Origin: JALSHZ01 sp964614535
GTDB lineage: Bacteria; Pseudomonadota; Gammaproteobacteria; UWMA-0217
Length of the DNA stretch: 64,000 bases
Reading direction: 5' to 3'
Assembly: GCA_964614535.1 (NCBI GenBank)
Contig: CAZTOZ010000071.1
Span: 18,454-82,453 of the forward strand
Shown: piece by piece, positions 63,693 through 64,000 of the stretch
How positions within the stretch are numbered: position 1 is the first letter of the stretch
Layout: each line of letters starts with the position of its first letter
Notes under the pieces: model-generated
Databases searched by the model: none
What the model was told of the DNA's origin: nothing
The model's input: the letters and a program-made list of their open reading frames with translations, nothing else
Translations under genes and position numbers: made by a program

Positions 63693-63773
63693 CCGTAGGT
63701 TGGGCAAAGCGAAGCGTGCCCAACATCCTGCGGCTTGGTGGCAATACCGGTGGCATCGGTTTCGCAACTCGTC
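63693..63773. repeat. 81-base direct repeat, copy 2
   Basis: This is the second copy of 63433-63513, 260 bases downstream and in the same orientation, placed directly after the MITE-like element. The pair brackets that element. Confidence 0.9.
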
Positions 63774-63860
63774 GAGGGTGGCGGTCCAGGGACGCCCCTT
63801 ACCCCACCCTCCGCTTCATGGCATCATCGGCCCCACCATCCACACTGGAATGTCACAACC

Positions 63861-64000
63861 ATGTCATCGACACCGTTCGACCATATCGAAGCGCTCATCG
63901 CCGAAGGCGGTGAGATCAGCCTGGGCCGCTTTGGCCTGATCCCCTGCGCGGTGTTCGCCCGCAATGAGACCAAGTCCGTGGCGGTGCTGATCCGCAAGGA
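63861..64000 (+). CDS. Partial unknown protein, 5' end only
   Basis: An ATG at 63861 opens a frame that runs off the window (46 full codons seen). The start MSSTPFDHIEALIAEGGEIS and the following GRFGLIPCAVFARNETKS look like real protein with a strand-rich core. I cannot name the family. No strong ribosome site precedes it. Confidence 0.6.
   Translation, partial: MSSTPFDHIEALIAEGGEISLGRFGLIPCAVFARNETKSVAVLIRK

Overview
The window is about 64 kb of GC-rich, densely coded chromosome from a gammaproteobacterium. This rests on gene content and order: apaG-apaH, divergent lptFG/pepA, holC followed by valS, the yhdE(maf)-rng-yhdP block, xerD, a thiC TPP riboswitch and hisBHAF followed by hisE and tatABC. 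No plasmid, prophage or CRISPR hallmark is present. Adjacent SulP and SLC13-type anion permeases, together with the Nit/Tex/Uup/SelO complement, would fit a free-living chemolithotroph-like lineage such as Chromatiales or Thiotrichales relatives, but that placement is inference.

Layout. 0-6.4 kb: end of a secreted phytase-like esterase, folE, a flavin reductase plus thioredoxin pair, a membrane protein with a methionine-rich coiled coil, a lipoprotein, and ppa-thiC preceded by a TPP riboswitch with enlarged P3 and P5 arms. 6.5-19.6 kb: apaGH, an outer-membrane barrel protein, a DsbC-like disulfide isomerase, xerD, a seven-AT-hook DNA-binding protein, an RDD protein, lptG/lptF, pepA, holC, a small partner gene and valS. 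19.7-24.5 kb: an overlapping HD-GYP/EAL pair in which the HD-GYP His-Asp motif has become Leu-Asp, a 574-base gene-free stretch with a dispersed repeat, and prfC. 24.6-32 kb: an SCP2-type protein, hisI, yidD, and a tex-uup-(thioredoxin+HEAT) operon. 32-42 kb: two unknown small genes, a glucosyl-3-phosphoglycerate synthase and a matching HAD phosphatase (probably glucosylglycerate synthesis), then a nitrilase-family amidase, yhdP, rng and maf. 42-48.5 kb: pip-dtd, hisBHAFE and tatABC, with a long acidic tail on TatC. 48.5-57.7 kb: selO, gpmI, an unusual Rad50/YhaN-like ATPase with two predicted membrane helices and a 65-residue partner gene, a SulP transporter and an SLC13/TrkA-C transporter. 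58-64 kb: a secreted CAP-domain protein with a GlyGly-CTERM-like tail, two overlapping dynamin-like GTPase genes, tRNA-Ser(CGA), and then about 700 bases packed with repeats before a partial unknown gene.

Most of the window is housekeeping: cofactor synthesis (folE, thiC), histidine synthesis, translation (valS, prfC, dtd, tRNA-Ser), envelope biogenesis (lptFG, yhdP, tatABC, yidD) and nucleotide or stress hygiene (apaH, maf, ppa, selO). The least explained parts are the membrane-anchored SMC-like ATPase module, the tandem GTPases, the methionine-zipper membrane protein, the degenerate c-di-GMP pair and the structured repeats after tRNA-Ser. No wholly new multi-gene system can be proved from the sequence alone. 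The ATPase and GTPase modules are the best candidates.
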